From contig JAOTOM010003987.1 in assembly GCA_034440615.1 (NCBI GenBank), forward strand, positions 124,001 to 188,000: DNA of 64,000 nt. Reading direction: 5' to 3'. The DNA is from Ashinkailepas kermadecensis. Lineage: Eukaryota; Arthropoda; Thecostraca; Neolepadidae. The notes beneath the pieces are model-generated. The model did no database searches. It was not told where the DNA came from and saw only the letters and a program-made list of their open reading frames with translations. The position numbers were made by a program, and so were the translations under genes. Of the stretch, positions 1-12,599 are shown in pieces. Every line of letters begins with the position of its first letter. The stretch's first letter is position 1.

Positions 1-129
1 ACCCATCCACCCTGAGAATTTCATTACTCCAGCTTTAATAGGGGCCGAGATCTTATGGGGGGGGGGCGGAATCCGCCGCCCCCCCCCCCTCCAGTGCGCG
101 TAATTTTCAGAGGCCCTCCAGGGCGCGTG
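1..129 (+). mobile_element. MITE-1 copy, right end only
   Basis: This is the right-hand end of the roughly 925-bp MITE-1 family, cut by the window start. It carries the family landmarks in order: a CCATCCACCCTG block, GCCGAGATCTTA, a G-run/C-run hairpin, CCAGTGCGCG, and the terminal CCTCCAGGGCGCGTG. A TTAA follows at 130-133. The same order is seen in complete copies at 15.5, 20.8 and 26.8 kb. Confidence 0.85.
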
Positions 130-133
130 TTAA

Positions 134-893
134 GTGAACTTATTATGACTTCGTAAATATGATGCTCTTAACGAAATGAGTGATACCCATGGTACATCAA
201 TTGCTAGGTTATCTTATTTGTATCTCCTTAGCTAAAATATTGCGTATTGTTCATGGTCCACATGATATTACTTTCTGCACCCAGTCAAGTTTTAACTATT
301 TCGCATTTTAAAAATCAGATTCGATAGCAGATGAATTCCCTATCAGGCAAGGATATGCATTTGGAGTGGATGGTTCATACGGATACGGATTGGTTCATAC
401 GGGCACGGATCGGAACGGAGCTGAAAATATCACTCCCTGCTATTTTATATGTGCCCCTTTCCATCCTCATGGTGGCTCTGCGCTGCACATATGCATTAAA
501 ACAGAATTGAGGAGCTTGTTGTGGTCTCATTAGGGGACGGCGAGTGGCGCAGGAGGACTGGCTGTTGCCTGGTTGGCAGGCACCTGACTGAAATGTTGCT
601 GGTGTCTGACGGCTGTCATCCTTTCTGTGCTGGTCGCAATCAGTGACGTGTCCTATCGATCAGACGGCCGGCTGTGACCAAGATGGTGTCTGTTCGTCTA
701 GCTTCCCCCTATCAGACGTCCCTCTGTCTGTCGGGCTCTCAGCTGCGGGTCTGTCCGCTTACTCCAGATCGAACGTCCCTCTGCCTCCCTCTGCCCTCTA
801 ACCGAACTTCACTCTACAAGCCGTGCCCACCGCTGCTGGTCCGCGGACTACCCTCTGCTTGGCGGCTCCACCCTCTACCTGTGGAGACTGACT
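134..893. other. No recognised gene
   Basis: Unique-looking sequence between the MITE-1 end and the 27-bp minisatellite. There is a short direct repeat of a GGTTCATACGG phrase near 375-410. Open frames here run into the minisatellite and show no recognisable protein domain. Confidence 0.5.
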
Positions 894-1521
894 GTCTGCT
901 GCTGGTGTCTCCCTGGCAGTCGGTACTGCTGGTGCCTCCCTGGAAGTTGGTACTTCTAATTTCTCCCTTGGAGTCGGTACTGCTGGTACCTCCCTGGAAG
1001 TTGGTACTTCTAATTTCTCCCTGGGAGTCGGTGCTGCTGGTTCCTCCCTGGGAGTCGGTACAGCTGGTGCCTCCCTGGGAGTCGGTACTGCTGGTGCCTC
1101 CCTGGCAGTCGGTACTGCTGGTGCCTCCCTGGAAGTCGGTGCTGCTGGTGCCTCCCTGGAAGTCGGTACTTCTAATTCCTCCCTGGGAGTCGGTACTGCT
1201 GGTGTCTCCCTGGCAGTCGGTACTGCTAGTGCCTCCCTGGGAGTCGCTGCTGCTGGTTCCTCCCTGGGAGTCTGTACAGCTGGTGCCTCCCTGAGAGTCG
1301 GTACTGCTGGTGCCTGCCTGGCAGTCGGTACAGCTGGTGCCTCCCTGGCAGTCGGTACTGCTGGTGCCTCCCTGGGAGTCGCTGCTGCTGGTTTCTCCCT
1401 GGGAGTCGGTACAGCTGGTGCCTCCCTGGCAGTCGGTACTGCTGGTGCCTCCCTGGGAGTCGCTGCTGCTGGTGCCTCCCTGGGAGTCGGTACTGCTGGT
1501 GCCTCCCTGGGAGTCGGTACT
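894..1521. repeat. 27-bp minisatellite, about 23 units
   Basis: Tandem units of about 27 bp built on GTCGGTACTGCTGGTGCCTC followed by CCTGGGA or CCTGGCA or CCTGGAA. Because 27 is a multiple of three and the unit lacks stop codons in several frames, long ORFs arise on both strands: a 9-residue SVLLVPPWE-type repeat on plus and an AVPTPREAP-type repeat on minus (ORF 798-1745). I see no signal peptide, domain or splice evidence, so I treat it as a minisatellite. A repetitive low-complexity protein on the minus strand is possible but unsupported. Confidence 0.9.
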
Positions 1522-2116
1522 GTGTGCCCGCCCGCTCCCGTGCCCGGTACTCGACGATGGGTGCAGTGACGCGCGGCGGGACCGTGAGACGCCCAGCTAT
1601 TTCTCATCGACGGTCGGGCCGCATCACGATGGCCAAGTGATGGATGAACTGCACATTTCCGCTGCGGGCGGCGAATGTATATCGGTGTTAATGGCGAGGG
1701 TCGCCTGATGTGCAGCTCGCTCATTAGCGGCCAGCAACTTAACACGTCACGCTATTTTGACGAGCGCAGAACTGAAATGTGTCGCATGAAATATGCACCG
1801 TCTTGTCTGCTATATCCTTTTGCTTTGGCATCATGTATCATTCGTAGCTCACTCCTAAATTAACCTATTTGCTACATGTGCCATCCCTTAGGTTCCCATT
1901 TACATCGCCGACTCATCAGAGCCCTGGCTTCATACTTATACGACACGTTGGACTGCAGGACTACGCTGCAGGGCCACGCTGCAGGACCATGCTGCATGTT
2001 CACACTGCAGGATCATGCTGCACGGTCACACTACAGGATCATACTGTAGGGTCGCGCCGCAGGTTCACGCTGCAGAGTAGCTCTTAGGGTAATGACCCTG
2101 AGACTGAGGGCGTGAG
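1522..2116. other. No recognised gene; PstI-type CTGCAG-rich patch
   Basis: No recognisable gene. From about 1960 to 2085 the sequence repeats short phrases with CTGCAG/CATGCTGCA (roughly 18-20 bp spacing), which look like a degenerate forerunner of the regular 51-bp array that follows. Confidence 0.55.
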
Positions 2117-2347
2117 CCTGCGGTGCTATGCTGCAGGGTCACGCTGCAGAAGAACTCTTATGGTAATGCTGCGGTGCTATGCTGCAGGGTCACGCTGCAG
2201 AAGAACTCTTATGGTAATGCTGCGGTGTATGCTGCAGGGTCACGCTGCAGAGTAACCCTTATGGTAATGCTGCGGTGTTATGCTGCAGGGTCACGCTGCA
2301 GAGTAACCCTTATGGTAATGCTGCGGTGTTATGCTGCAGGGTTACGC
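2117..2347. repeat. 51-bp minisatellite, about 4.5 units
   Basis: Head-to-tail copies of a 51-bp unit (one copy is 50 bp) containing GCTGCAGGGTCACGCTGCAG and CTTATGGTAATGCTGCGG. The last unit breaks off near 2347. The open frame across it is explained by the period being a multiple of three. Confidence 0.88.
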
Positions 2348-5258
2348 TGGCTTTCGCAATATCTAATTTTGGTCGTGGGCGGATACAAAATGTAGTGGCT
2401 TAGTAAGATTAAATCCCCACACAATGTTTCGTCTGTTCAATGGACACGACGAAACTGCATTGACCGGACGAATGTTCCTGTGCGTCGCTTACGGATAATG
2501 CACACCGCCATGTTTATGGTGATATTAGCCACCCATAATGGTAATGGTGACATGGGTCTTGCATGCGTTCCATATGCGTGGAAATACCCGGAGAGTCATT
2601 TCACAGCATTACTGCCAGCCGCGAACGAGACACGCGGGGCCACAGCCAATGTGTCTCTTCTTGCATCCTCTCTTATCTCGCCACGTCTTTTCCGGTCAGA
2701 TCCTCACACCCCGTCACCGGGGTTCTTCATACCCCCTCTAATTTCCAAACTAAGCGTTGTATGGACGAAAGTAGTGTCATCGGAAAGCGCTCGACAAGTA
2801 GGGCCCGAAACCACCCTCGAAATATTATCCCCAAAAAGTGGCGTCACTAGAAGGTATATGAAATCACGGCTGACAGCTCGTTTTTGTCTCTAGGAGTTCA
2901 TTTTTGGGAAAATTGTTAAAACAAAAGTGATTTGGAATAAGAAAAGGAAGGCGAAACCGACCACGGCCCTGAAACGTTTGCCCACCCAAAAATAAACTTT
3001 GCAATTTTTTTTTTAAGTTGTAAAATTTTATGTTTTCAATTTTAAAACTATAAATATTTGTATAATAGGTAGAACGGACCGCGAAACGTTGCTTAAGTTA
3101 ACTTGCCCCCATACAAAATGCTTACTTTAGCCAGAATCTTCGATTTTAGCCCTAATGGGCAAATATTCAAAACTAATACGTCATCCAAAACGAGAAATTC
3201 ACAACAATACTTTGCTGTGTTTTGTTGCATCCGTAAAGTTAAGCAAACGCTGAAAGTTTAATTCCAATATCTTTATCCGTTAAAGCGTGACGACTGGTTG
3301 AAATTTTTGCAGGTGACCTCGCTTGATCTTGAATGATTCGTTGCCCGGAGATGACATGACCTGAACATTTTCGCACAACATGCGAAATTGATGTGGGAAA
3401 TTGTGTACCAAATTTCGGCGCGCTGTCGCGTGCCATTTTTCACTATCTGCAGAAGACCTCGATGACCTCCACCCCCCCTCAGATAAAGGGCGGGATATTC
3501 TCTGAGGCAATCAAGTAACATGGGATCATAATATTCTGCCATGACCACGAGGCTACTTCCAAAAAACACGATATTTACCATGGACATGATTACAGTAAAA
3601 CATGATGACCTTTCTGTCTGTTGTCTAACTCGTAGTATCAATCTATCTGCTTTCACTGTCGCAAAATTTACTCAGATTTAGGCCGAATACTGTCACGGTT
3701 CGGTCGTACCGTGAACGACCAAAGCGTAACGGTGTACTCCTGCCGTTCGCAAATAATATTTCAAATGTGGCAGCTACGCCTATAACTCAGAAATACGGTT
3801 GAGGCAGTATCATCACGGGTACCCAATTTCCCACAAGGATTTTCCTCAGGGGGCCTGACCAAACAAAAAGCTATGAAACACCGACAACTTTTGGCATGGG
3901 AAGCGCGCCAAAAATTTCGGGTTTTGCGCGATGGAAATCTACCAATTTTTTCTTCGATCTAGTGTATTTTGGTTGCTAAGGAGAGGCCGGGCCCTCAGGC
4001 CCCCCTTGGCTGCGCCTCTGTACTCAATTTCTATCCATCCCAATGGTCCTGGGATCCGTTGTTGATCTGACGTGTGCATGTCATATCAAAAAGATGCTAA
4101 CAGTGACGTGTTACATCCTCACTGGTACAAGTTTTTAATGCTTGCTTGACTTGATACTTTTGGGTAATTAATGTGATATTTCACTTGACCAAGCCCCCAG
4201 GCTGGTACCGGATTGGTCTGCCATTGTGCTATTGGACCAACTTCGATACAAGTCGAGTGAATGTGTGTATGCATGTATGTGGGTTGCTGAAAAAGCACCA
4301 GTTTTAATATTTTAATCTGGACACTGGGGGCTGATACACTTGTGCACTTTTTTTTAATTCAAAGCATCATCAACTTGATGAATTCTGATCATATTGTGTC
4401 AAGCTTGCATTGACTTGAGGCAAGGATTGTACGAGATTGGGATAGCATGCACATATCACAACAATCCGGCTGTACAGTATGTTATGAAGGATGATTGGCC
4501 ATGAAAAACCTTGATAATGCTGCTCCCTGGTCCCCTGATCACCAGGAAGATCTTAGTAATGTGAACCTTAACATGACAAAAATTTAATATAAAATTAACT
4601 TAAAGTAAAGGTCATTGCAAAATCACAGTTTGAACAAACATTAGTACAATGGCCTTTAGTTAACACTCAAACGATTAGTTAATGCTTATTCTTTCTGAAT
4701 ACAGGATCATCAGAATTGATGTTCTTGGCAGATTAACACTACAGAAGGCAACTATTATGCCAATTTACTTATAATCAATTCAATCTGGATCTATTTATTT
4801 ATTTTGAACATTGAACATGTGTCAATCTACTATCATGTTGGCATATGAGAGGGCATGTAACCTGGTGATATTATTGTCCTTAAATTGTAAATTGCTGCCT
4901 GGGAGAGGGAGGGGGTATCACAGACAACTGGTGTTGCTAAAAGTTTACTGCTGCAGGGATGTTTGATAACTTGGCAACTTCCCACACATGGTATTGGCAA
5001 GTGTTCCTTTCACTTGCAATATAATCCTTGCTCCTCTATCATCTCATCTAGGCATACAACTATCTAGATTTATTTTTCAAACTATGCTTCTTGATGGTGT
5101 GAACTTTACCTCCCTAATTTCCTTTTTCCATTTTGCTTTCCGATCATTCATGGTCCCTCTTTTGTGTGTTCCCAGTTCAATGTCCATGCACAATTATTAT
5201 TCCAAGTTCTACATTTCCAGATATAATCACCATTTCCAGTTGGCTCTTTATCTGAGTA
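2348..5258. other. No recognised gene; LINE 5' flank
   Basis: About 2.9 kb without a recognisable protein or RNA gene. Several short overlapping ORFs (2480-2893, 3273-3656) share no family motif I know. The last 300 bases contain a 96-codon ORF (4988-5278) immediately before the LINE endonuclease frame. It has no CCHC knuckle or coiled-coil character expected of a LINE ORF1, so the LINE may be 5' truncated or this may be its leader. Confidence 0.5.
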
Positions 5259-5843
5259 ATGAGCAGGTTCAAACTTGAGGGAGCTACATTGGAATTACTA
5301 GGGAATGATTTGAATGATAAGTACCCTCCTCATGAACTTATATTGTCACAATGTACATATTATACCCTACCTCAACCACTTAACTGTAATGCTGGATTCT
5401 CAGTACTTCATATCAATGCAAGATCCCTGAAGAATAAATTTGATGAAGTTGTTAATTTTCTAGCAAGCTCTAAAGTTGATTGGTCAGTTATTTGTGTATC
5501 AGAGACATGGTTGAAGAAAGATTTAGAACAATACTTTAGTCTACAAAATTATAATCTCTTTTCATCTAGTAGAAAAGAAGGCGAAGGTGGAGGTACAGCA
5601 ATATATGTAAGTAATAGATATGAGGCTAGGGAAAGAAAAGACCTGGAGAGTGATCATTTTGAGACAAGTTTTCTGGAAATCAAAATGAAGTTGGGTGTAC
5701 CAGCGAAAAGATTCCTGGTAGGGGAAATGTATAGACCTCCAAGTCTGAGCCACACTATATTTATGGACTATTTGGAAAAAATACTTGACTCATTGGAAAA
5801 CACCAAATGCACATGTGTCATAGCTTCAATTACAATCTTTTGA
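5259..5843 (+). pseudogene. LINE endonuclease domain, N-terminal part
   Basis: A 194-codon frame encoding most of an APE-like endonuclease, which nicks genomic DNA to prime reverse transcription. Visible family motifs are SVLHINARSL near the start, VICVSETWL with the catalytic glutamate, and a GGGTAIYVSNR block. The frame should next reach the conserved GDFN motif, but reads CVIAS and then leaves the frame. The downstream half continues in another frame from about 5815. A small deletion has apparently removed the GD residues along with the frame, so the enzyme would be dead. Confidence 0.85.
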
Positions 5844-8173
5844 AATATCACTCTGATAAACCTACACTTAATTTTATGAATTTGTTCAATTCTTATGGAT
5901 TTTTCCCAACCATCTCAAAAGCAACCCGGATTTGTAATGAATCAGATGCCCTTTTGGATAATATATTTATAAATGATGTTAATGTCTTTAACAATTCAGG
6001 AATACTACTTCATGATTTATCAGATCATGTTCCAGTTTTTCTTAATCTGTCATTAATTGAAAGTTCAAATATAACAAGACATTCAGTGACAGTCTTTGAT
6101 AAACATAAAATCAGTGAATTAAATGATCACCTCATCAGCAACTTGGAAGGCTTTCAAGATGAAACTGATGCTAATCAAGCATGCAACAAACTTATTAAGG
6201 CATATGAAACAGGTATTACAAAATTATATAAAACTTTTACACCCAGTAGAAGAAAGAATCCAATTAAACCATGGGTAACCCCTGCACTTCTGTGTTCAAT
6301 AAATACAAAAAATAAACTTTATGCAAAATATATTAGGAATATAATTTTATTGAATGAAAATAAATACAAAATGTATAGGAACATGCTTTGCAATGTGCTT
6401 AGGGATGCAAAACGATTATATTACAAGAGGGCATTCCAGGACAGCAAAGGTGATGGCAAAAAAACATGGAAGTATTTGAATGAAATTCCCCCAAGGTGCC
6501 CAACAGTTCCCCCAAGGTGCTTTGTTGATAACTCTGGGGCTACCTGTGTAAATGAACAAATACCTGATAAATTCAATACTTTTTTTTCAACGATAGGTAG
6601 TGAATTGGAAAAAAATATACCTGCAGCACACAATAGCCCATTATATTACCTTACACAGCCTACTCATGCCAGCATTAACAATATTCCTTCTGTTAATGAA
6701 GCTCAAATTGAAGAAATTGTTAAGTCTTTGAACCCTGTGGGTGGAGGTATGGATAAAATTAGCACAAAAATTTTGCTTGGAACATATCGAAGTATTTTGC
6801 AACATCTAACATATTTCTTCAATCTTTGTCTGAGCACTGCAATATTCCCTGATGCATTACAATCTGCAGTTATAATTCCTGTATATAAATCAGGGGAAAA
6901 TAATAAATTTACTAATTATAGGCCAATCTCTTTGCTACCAATATTTTCGAAGGTGCTGGAAAGATTAATACACATTAGTGTATCATCATTTCTAAATGAA
7001 AATAATATCATACACCCACTGCAGTTTTGTTTCAGAAAAAAACATAGCACATACATGCCAATTGCTCTGATGCATAATGAAGTGACTAAAGCCCTTGTAA
7101 ATAATAAATTAGTTTGTACCCTGTATCTGGATTTGAAAAAGGCCTTTGACACTGTCAGCATCAGCATTTTGTTACAAAAGATTTACTTTATTGGCATTAG
7201 GGGAAATATATATAAACTGTTAAACTCATACCTATCAAATAGACCTCAAAGAACCAAGATACATGACACCCCCTCCCAACCATTAAATATCACAATAGGT
7301 GTTCCTCAGGGTTCGATTCTTGGACCTCTGCTATTTCTTCTGTACATTAATGATCTTTGCAATGTTTCCAATTTACCTAGCTTTTACCTCTTTGCAGACG
7401 ATACAGCCATAACTATTACAGCTAATGATCATTTTGAGTTACAAACTAAAGTAGATGAGGTAATACCCAAAATAATTGCATGGTTTCATACCAACAGATT
7501 ATCGCTTAATAACTGGACTGGATATCAATTTTTTTCAAGGAAACCATGTGATGACCTTCATGTAAAAATAAATAGTTCTAATATTACAAGGCATAGCTGC
7601 ATACAATATTTAGGTGTATTAATCGATGAAGACATGACGTGGAAAAGCCATATCAATGCCATTTCTTCAAAAATTAGCAGAAATATTGGTATTATAGGCA
7701 AATCTAGGTACTTTCTATCAACTTGTGAATTGCTTCTTCTGTATAATTATCTAATACTGCCATATCTAAATTACTGTGCTGTTGTCTGGGGAAGTACTTA
7801 CCACTCTAAGCTTGACAAGATTATTAAGTTGCAGAAGCGTGTTATTAGGATTGTTGACAAGAAACCTTACTTATACCATACAAATGAATTGTTTATCAAG
7901 CATAGAGTTCTTAAGTTTCTGGACATAATTGATGAACAATGCATTTACATCATGCTAGGTTTTCTAAATCACTCATTACCAGCACCTCTTTCTGATATGT
8001 TTCAACTTCATCAAGAAGGTGGCCTCAGAGTTAGACAACACTTTCAAATACCCTTTTCTGATATCAATTACAGGATGTTTTCATTGCCCTTTATTGCACC
8101 AAAAGCCTGGAATAAAATAATCTGCTCTCACTCCATAGAATTGAAGATGTACCTAGAAGTAAAATCATTTTGA
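5807..8173 (+). pseudogene. LINE endonuclease C-terminus plus reverse transcriptase
   Basis: A 788-codon open frame. Residues 1-85 complete the endonuclease (FNYNLLKY, ATRICNESDALLDNIF, LSDHVPVF). Residues about 340-610 are the reverse transcriptase: NYRPISLLPIFSKVLERL, the LYLDLKKAFDTV block, GVPQGSILGPLLFLLYINDL and the catalytic FADD at residues 529-532. A C-terminal region with YLGVLIDEDMTW and a LPYLNYC..VWG block follows, as in Jockey/CR1 proteins. Oddities: FCFRKKHST where a glycine is usual (FGFRKKHST), and a disturbed stretch after NRLSLN. It copies LINE RNA at the nicked target. The RT core is uninterrupted, but the upstream frameshift breaks the full protein. Confidence 0.9.
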
Positions 8174-8640
8174 AAAAAACACATCAGGCAAAACATTACT
8201 AGAAAATATGAACTTGTCCAATGAATGTCGGTGATAAGGTTGTGCTATGCATGGTGATCTTGTTGTCTTATTCGGATATTTTCGTTAAGTATCATGTTTT
8301 CTTTCTTTCTTCTTTCTTCATACTTCGTTTGTCCTTTCTCCTTTCTCCTTAGTGTAGTAATAGTTTAGGAGATGTACGTGCAAGATTAGGGATTTTATAT
8401 TATTTCCCCATTAACACCGATAGCAGTTTTTTTCTGGAGCCCTCGAAGACGTTACTAGCATTGCTAATTGTCTGAGAGGGCTTCAGGAACATCTTTTACT
8501 AATATCTGGTGGCAGGATCTGTCCAGCAAGAAACAGGAGCGGGGAGTGGTGTGACCTAACTTGACTTGCTTACCATGACCTACTTCTCATCCCTGGAATT
8601 TAACGTAATTAGGTCGCACGGGTATGGAAGGTCACTCCTG

Positions 8641-8693
8641 CCTACCTATTAATAGGTAGGGGAATACAAAAAAAAAAAAAAAAAAAAAAAAAA
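8641..8693 (+). other. LINE 3' terminus: 20-bp palindrome and poly-A
   Basis: CCTACCTATTAATAGGTAGG (8641-8660) is an exact inverted repeat. It is followed by GGAATAC and a run of 26 A (8668-8693). A stem-loop next to the tail is where some LINE reverse transcriptases recognise their RNA. The tail marks the 3' end of the element. Confidence 0.8.
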
Positions 8694-8711
8694 CGACTCT
8701 AAAATCTTTCA

Positions 8712-8830
8712 CCGGCCACTCCCTCTCCCTCTCCCTCTTCCTCTTCCGTCCTTCTCTTCCTCGTTCTCTCCCGCCCTCCCTCCCTGTCTCCCTTTCTCCC
8801 TCTCGCTCTCTCTTTCTGTCTCTTTATAGC
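8712..8830. repeat. Pyrimidine-rich microsatellite
   Basis: About 120 bases of almost pure C and T on the plus strand, with CTCCCT, CCTCTT and CTCTCT phrases, just after the LINE tail. The minus-strand ORF across it is purine-rich low complexity (Glu, Gly, Arg) and is not a gene. Confidence 0.8.
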
Positions 8831-9087
8831 TCAAATGGATATTTCGTAACGGAAAAGGATATTTGGCAACCGGAAAGCGTTTTTTATAACGTAGACGAGC
8901 ATATGGCATAAGGCATAATGGCATGGAACACTGGTAGCAAATTACCAACTCGGAATGGCACTGGATGCGTGATAGAATCCTTGCGATTAAATCGATCTTT
9001 CTTTTTGAAGCACATGGCCTGGTTTATCTTTTGAGTTCTGGCGTGATTCGATGAACTTCCTAATAAGAGAACTAAGCGTGTCCCGTC

Positions 9088-9318
9088 CCTGTCCGGCAGA
9101 GTCCCGTCCCTGTCCGAGAGTGATGTCACCAAACCGGTACGGCTGAGTGCCGTCCCTGTCCGAGAGTGATGTCACCAAACCGGTACGGCTGAGTCCCGTC
9201 CCTGCCCGAGAGTGATGTCACCAAACCGGTACGGCTGAGTGCCGTCCCTGTCCGAGAGTGATGTCACCAAACCGGTACGGCTGAGTGCCGTCCCTGTCCG
9301 AGAGTGATGTCACCAAAC
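9088..9318. repeat. 46-bp tandem repeat, about 5 units
   Basis: Near-identical 46-bp units containing GTCCCTGTCCGAGAGTGATG and TCACCAAACCGGTACGGCTG. The first and last units are incomplete. Short minus-strand ORFs with repeated SLSDRDGT are by-products. Confidence 0.9.
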
Positions 9319-12300
9319 CGAGAAATCTGCACCTGCTGATAAATGTGTTGCACATCAGAGACGGAGTTGGGCGTTTAGCCCAGCCGCAGCTTCCTCTCTC
9401 ATTCCAGCAAATTTCTGAAACACCGAACTGGCCACATCAGACGCGTCCCCAATGTGGGAGTGGGGGAGGTACTGATGGCCATATGTGGTAGTTGCTCAAA
9501 ACTATTGAAAGGGGGGGGGGTCAAAGTGGTTTTCCTGCCATTCTTTCCAGTCACCTCCCATAGACTCATGCAAAAGCTCAGTAACAAAGGGGAAATTCAA
9601 GCATTGCATGTGATAGGAAACTGCACCCCTGAATGTCACCCCCACCCCCGTGTGGCTTGTGCAGCCGCTTTGCAAGCTCAGTGCCAACCTAAAGCCACCT
9701 GTAGTACTTCTTGCTACCTATGGCACCAAGCAGTACATCAGATGGCTTGGATCAGATACCCCTCACCCTGACTGACCCGAAGACCTCCTGGCTAAACAAC
9801 TTGGTGAAGCCCACCGGCTATATTAAATAGGTTATGGAGTTGATATAAAAGCTGGCGGCCCCGTCATAACTTTTTAATTAAGAGAGTGAACCAAATAACC
9901 TCAAACCTTGCACAAATCCATGTTTAGTATATTTTGGCACTCCCATGAATGTTCTAATAGTTACGATTGTTATGCTATCGGCTTGGACTTGCATCCCTGT
10001 ACGTCGTGAGTACTTTCACAAAGTATGTCCATGGTGGGCACATGCATATTGAGTTTCCCCAGGATTAAATCGTCTGTCAATGACCATTGTGCCCAAGAAG
10101 AAGTATTACACTGGGAAGGCTGTGCAACGTTATCCATGATCGTCATGCACACTTTTCGTTGTGCACGGTATACGTGGTCACTACATCGTGCAGGAGCCTA
10201 AGCAAAAGCGGATAACTTAATAACGGAAGTCGTACAACATGCATGCATACACCTAGAAAGAGACGAAACTTGGATGCAAAGCATGTACTACGAGCATTTG
10301 CATAGTTTTCGTATAAAAAGTATACGAGATGTGCACACATATTTTACATAGCAAGTTACGGCAAGCAAAAGACGATTTTTGTCGCAATTTCGAAGTTGTG
10401 TTCGATTGCCATGCAACTTTTTCTTTCGCACTCGTGTCGCTAATGGTAATCGAAGTACGATGTTTCCGGAAGGATATCTTTTTTTTCGTTTTATTTGGTG
10501 GGAGGGACACCCTAGTGCGCAAAGAACGGAATCCAAACCTGCTTTATATTCATTTCTCCCTGCTACTATCAAGTATTCATGATATTCAATTACCTCCATA
10601 TTTTTCCATGTTAGACCTTCCTAAGTTCAAAGTGAAGTGGCCTAAATCCGAGCAGAAATATGGTTTTGCTATGGGTTATGTTGAAAATTGGGCGGTTCGA
10701 CCACTGTCAAATAGTGGGCTGCATCCGCCAGTGACCACCCAGCGTGACGCCAGGTTCCACCCAGCGCCCACGAAAGGTTTCCACCGCTGCTGATAACTTA
10801 GCTTATTTCTGCCTTCCCTACTTGAACGTTCATCCGACACTTCTGTCTACTACGCTTAATCCATTTAAGACAATCTGACTTATTCTCATTTACCAATTTG
10901 ATGCATGCAAGCATCTCCAAACACTTCCAAATCCCAGAAGGATACCAAAAGCGTCGAAAAAACTGGTCGTTGCTGAGAACAGTACATCTATTTGTTGATG
11001 TTAAAAACGTGTCGGGTATCTCTGCTTTTCCCGTTTTCGTGACGCAAAATATTATCCACAGTTATTATTTCGTCTCTGGGGCGTTTAATGAATAGAGTGA
11101 ACTGGCACATTTTACGAAAGGAAGCTGGTCCCAGGATCTCCATGGTTGCAGAAGACAGTAGTTACTGCAGGCAATGCTTTCATGGCCCTGACTTATAGGA
11201 CTACAAAGCCAGCTTTCTGTGAATTATCGTGGCTTGGCTGCTCCACAACACCACGCTTCTCTTTTGCACCATCGAACTTTGTGATTTGCAGCACCAACGT
11301 CCTTGATGGCCTTCCAATACTATACCACTCTATATCAATTATGGGCGGAACCACACTCCTGCGCAATGGCTCCCAAGGAATCACGTCTCAATCAACATTA
11401 TTCAAGCGCTTGAGACCTGGGATAGCATTATTCATTGGATGATTTTCCGATGGATGATTTTGCACGACAAGCGCTTGGGACAGCCAATACATCAGCCAAC
11501 GACGGTAGAATGACATTAAAATGGTTCCTTCCCGATGGCCGAGGGACAGTAATTCTGTTCATGGGCTTTGGATACTGCAAGTGCATGACGACTATGAAAT
11601 TTTCCTTCGTTGAATATTTCGTAAAGCATGAGCATTTCTGAACAATGGCACAGCTTTATTCACAAGGCGACGACTGTGTGTATTTACTGCAGCAGTAGTA
11701 CAGATTGTTTCCGTGCAGCGTCGTTGTCGTCATGCGGTGGTGCCTATCCAACCGTCGACCATCATGGCCTGTCGACAACAGCCAAGAAAAGAAAACCTAT
11801 TGCGGAGAATAAAGAGACGTGAAGACAATCTCTAATGAAGGCATGAACTTTATTACCTAGAGTAAAAGTACAGCTAAGGCAAGTATCAAATGGAAACAGC
11901 TTCTTCATTTTATTATCCGCTACCTTCGGACATATTTCACCAGGGGTTTGCTCATGATAAGGGTGCAGCCTCATGCAGCAGACAGGATTTTCCTAAGGGA
12001 GGTCTGGCCAAAGAATGCAACAAAACAAAGAAAGCTTTCGGTGCACCAAACGCGCTGAAAATTGACTGTTTTGCGCGGTGACAATATCAAAAGTTCTCGT
12101 TTCATCAGTATGTTTTTCGTCGCTAATGGGGGATGGCCCCAGTGCCTCCTCTCACCCCCCCCCCCCCCACCCCTTGGCTGAGACTCTGGCTGGGCCCATA
12201 TTGTTGCGTGTTTTCAGCACCGTCCTACTTTCTCAAAATGATTAGTGGGGAAAAATATGTGCAAAATTTGGGGACAGGGGACCAGTAACATGCCTGACCA

Positions 12301-12599
12301 GCTATGCCGAACACAAAGTGTCCTGCAAATTATTATTTTTTCTTTCTTTTTGCTTAACCGGTGTCACCTGGGTCCAAAGCGAAGCAACTAGCACCGCTGG
12401 AGCGGCTGTCATCACAGCTATCGCAACGCTGTATGTTTTGCCATCGCCGGAGCGTCCGTAGCTGCAGGAGCTACTGTGGTCAGGACACTGGGACAGCTGC
12501 GGCCACTTGGGCGGTCGTCACCGCCAGAAAGGCTATGGCCCTTGGGGCGACCGTCAGGTGGCGCTGCCGCTGAGGTGGCGGCGGGTGACCTTCCCAGTT
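9319..12599. other. No recognised gene
   Basis: About 3.3 kb in which I recognise no gene, RNA or mobile element. Open frames are all below 155 codons and overlap on both strands. A C-run near 12,158 (about 12-14 C) may be a sequencing weak point. Confidence 0.5.

Larger units (their letters stand above)
5259..8693 (+). mobile_element. Non-LTR retrotransposon (LINE), Jockey/CR1-like, decayed
   Basis: One strand carries, in order, an APE-type endonuclease, a reverse transcriptase, a 3' untranslated stretch (8174-8640), an exact 20-bp palindrome and a 26-nt poly-A. The order and the RT motifs place it among Jockey/CR1/I-type LINEs and not RTE. I cannot separate Jockey from CR1 by eye. The 5' end is not defined. 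The copy is inactive, with a frameshift inside the endonuclease and substitutions in conserved RT positions. No flanking target duplication was found because the 5' end is unknown. Confidence 0.88.

Noticed and set aside
798..1745. 315-codon minus-strand ORF as a gene
   Set aside because: It is carried by the 27-bp minisatellite; no domain, signal or splice evidence. Kept only as a low-interest finding.
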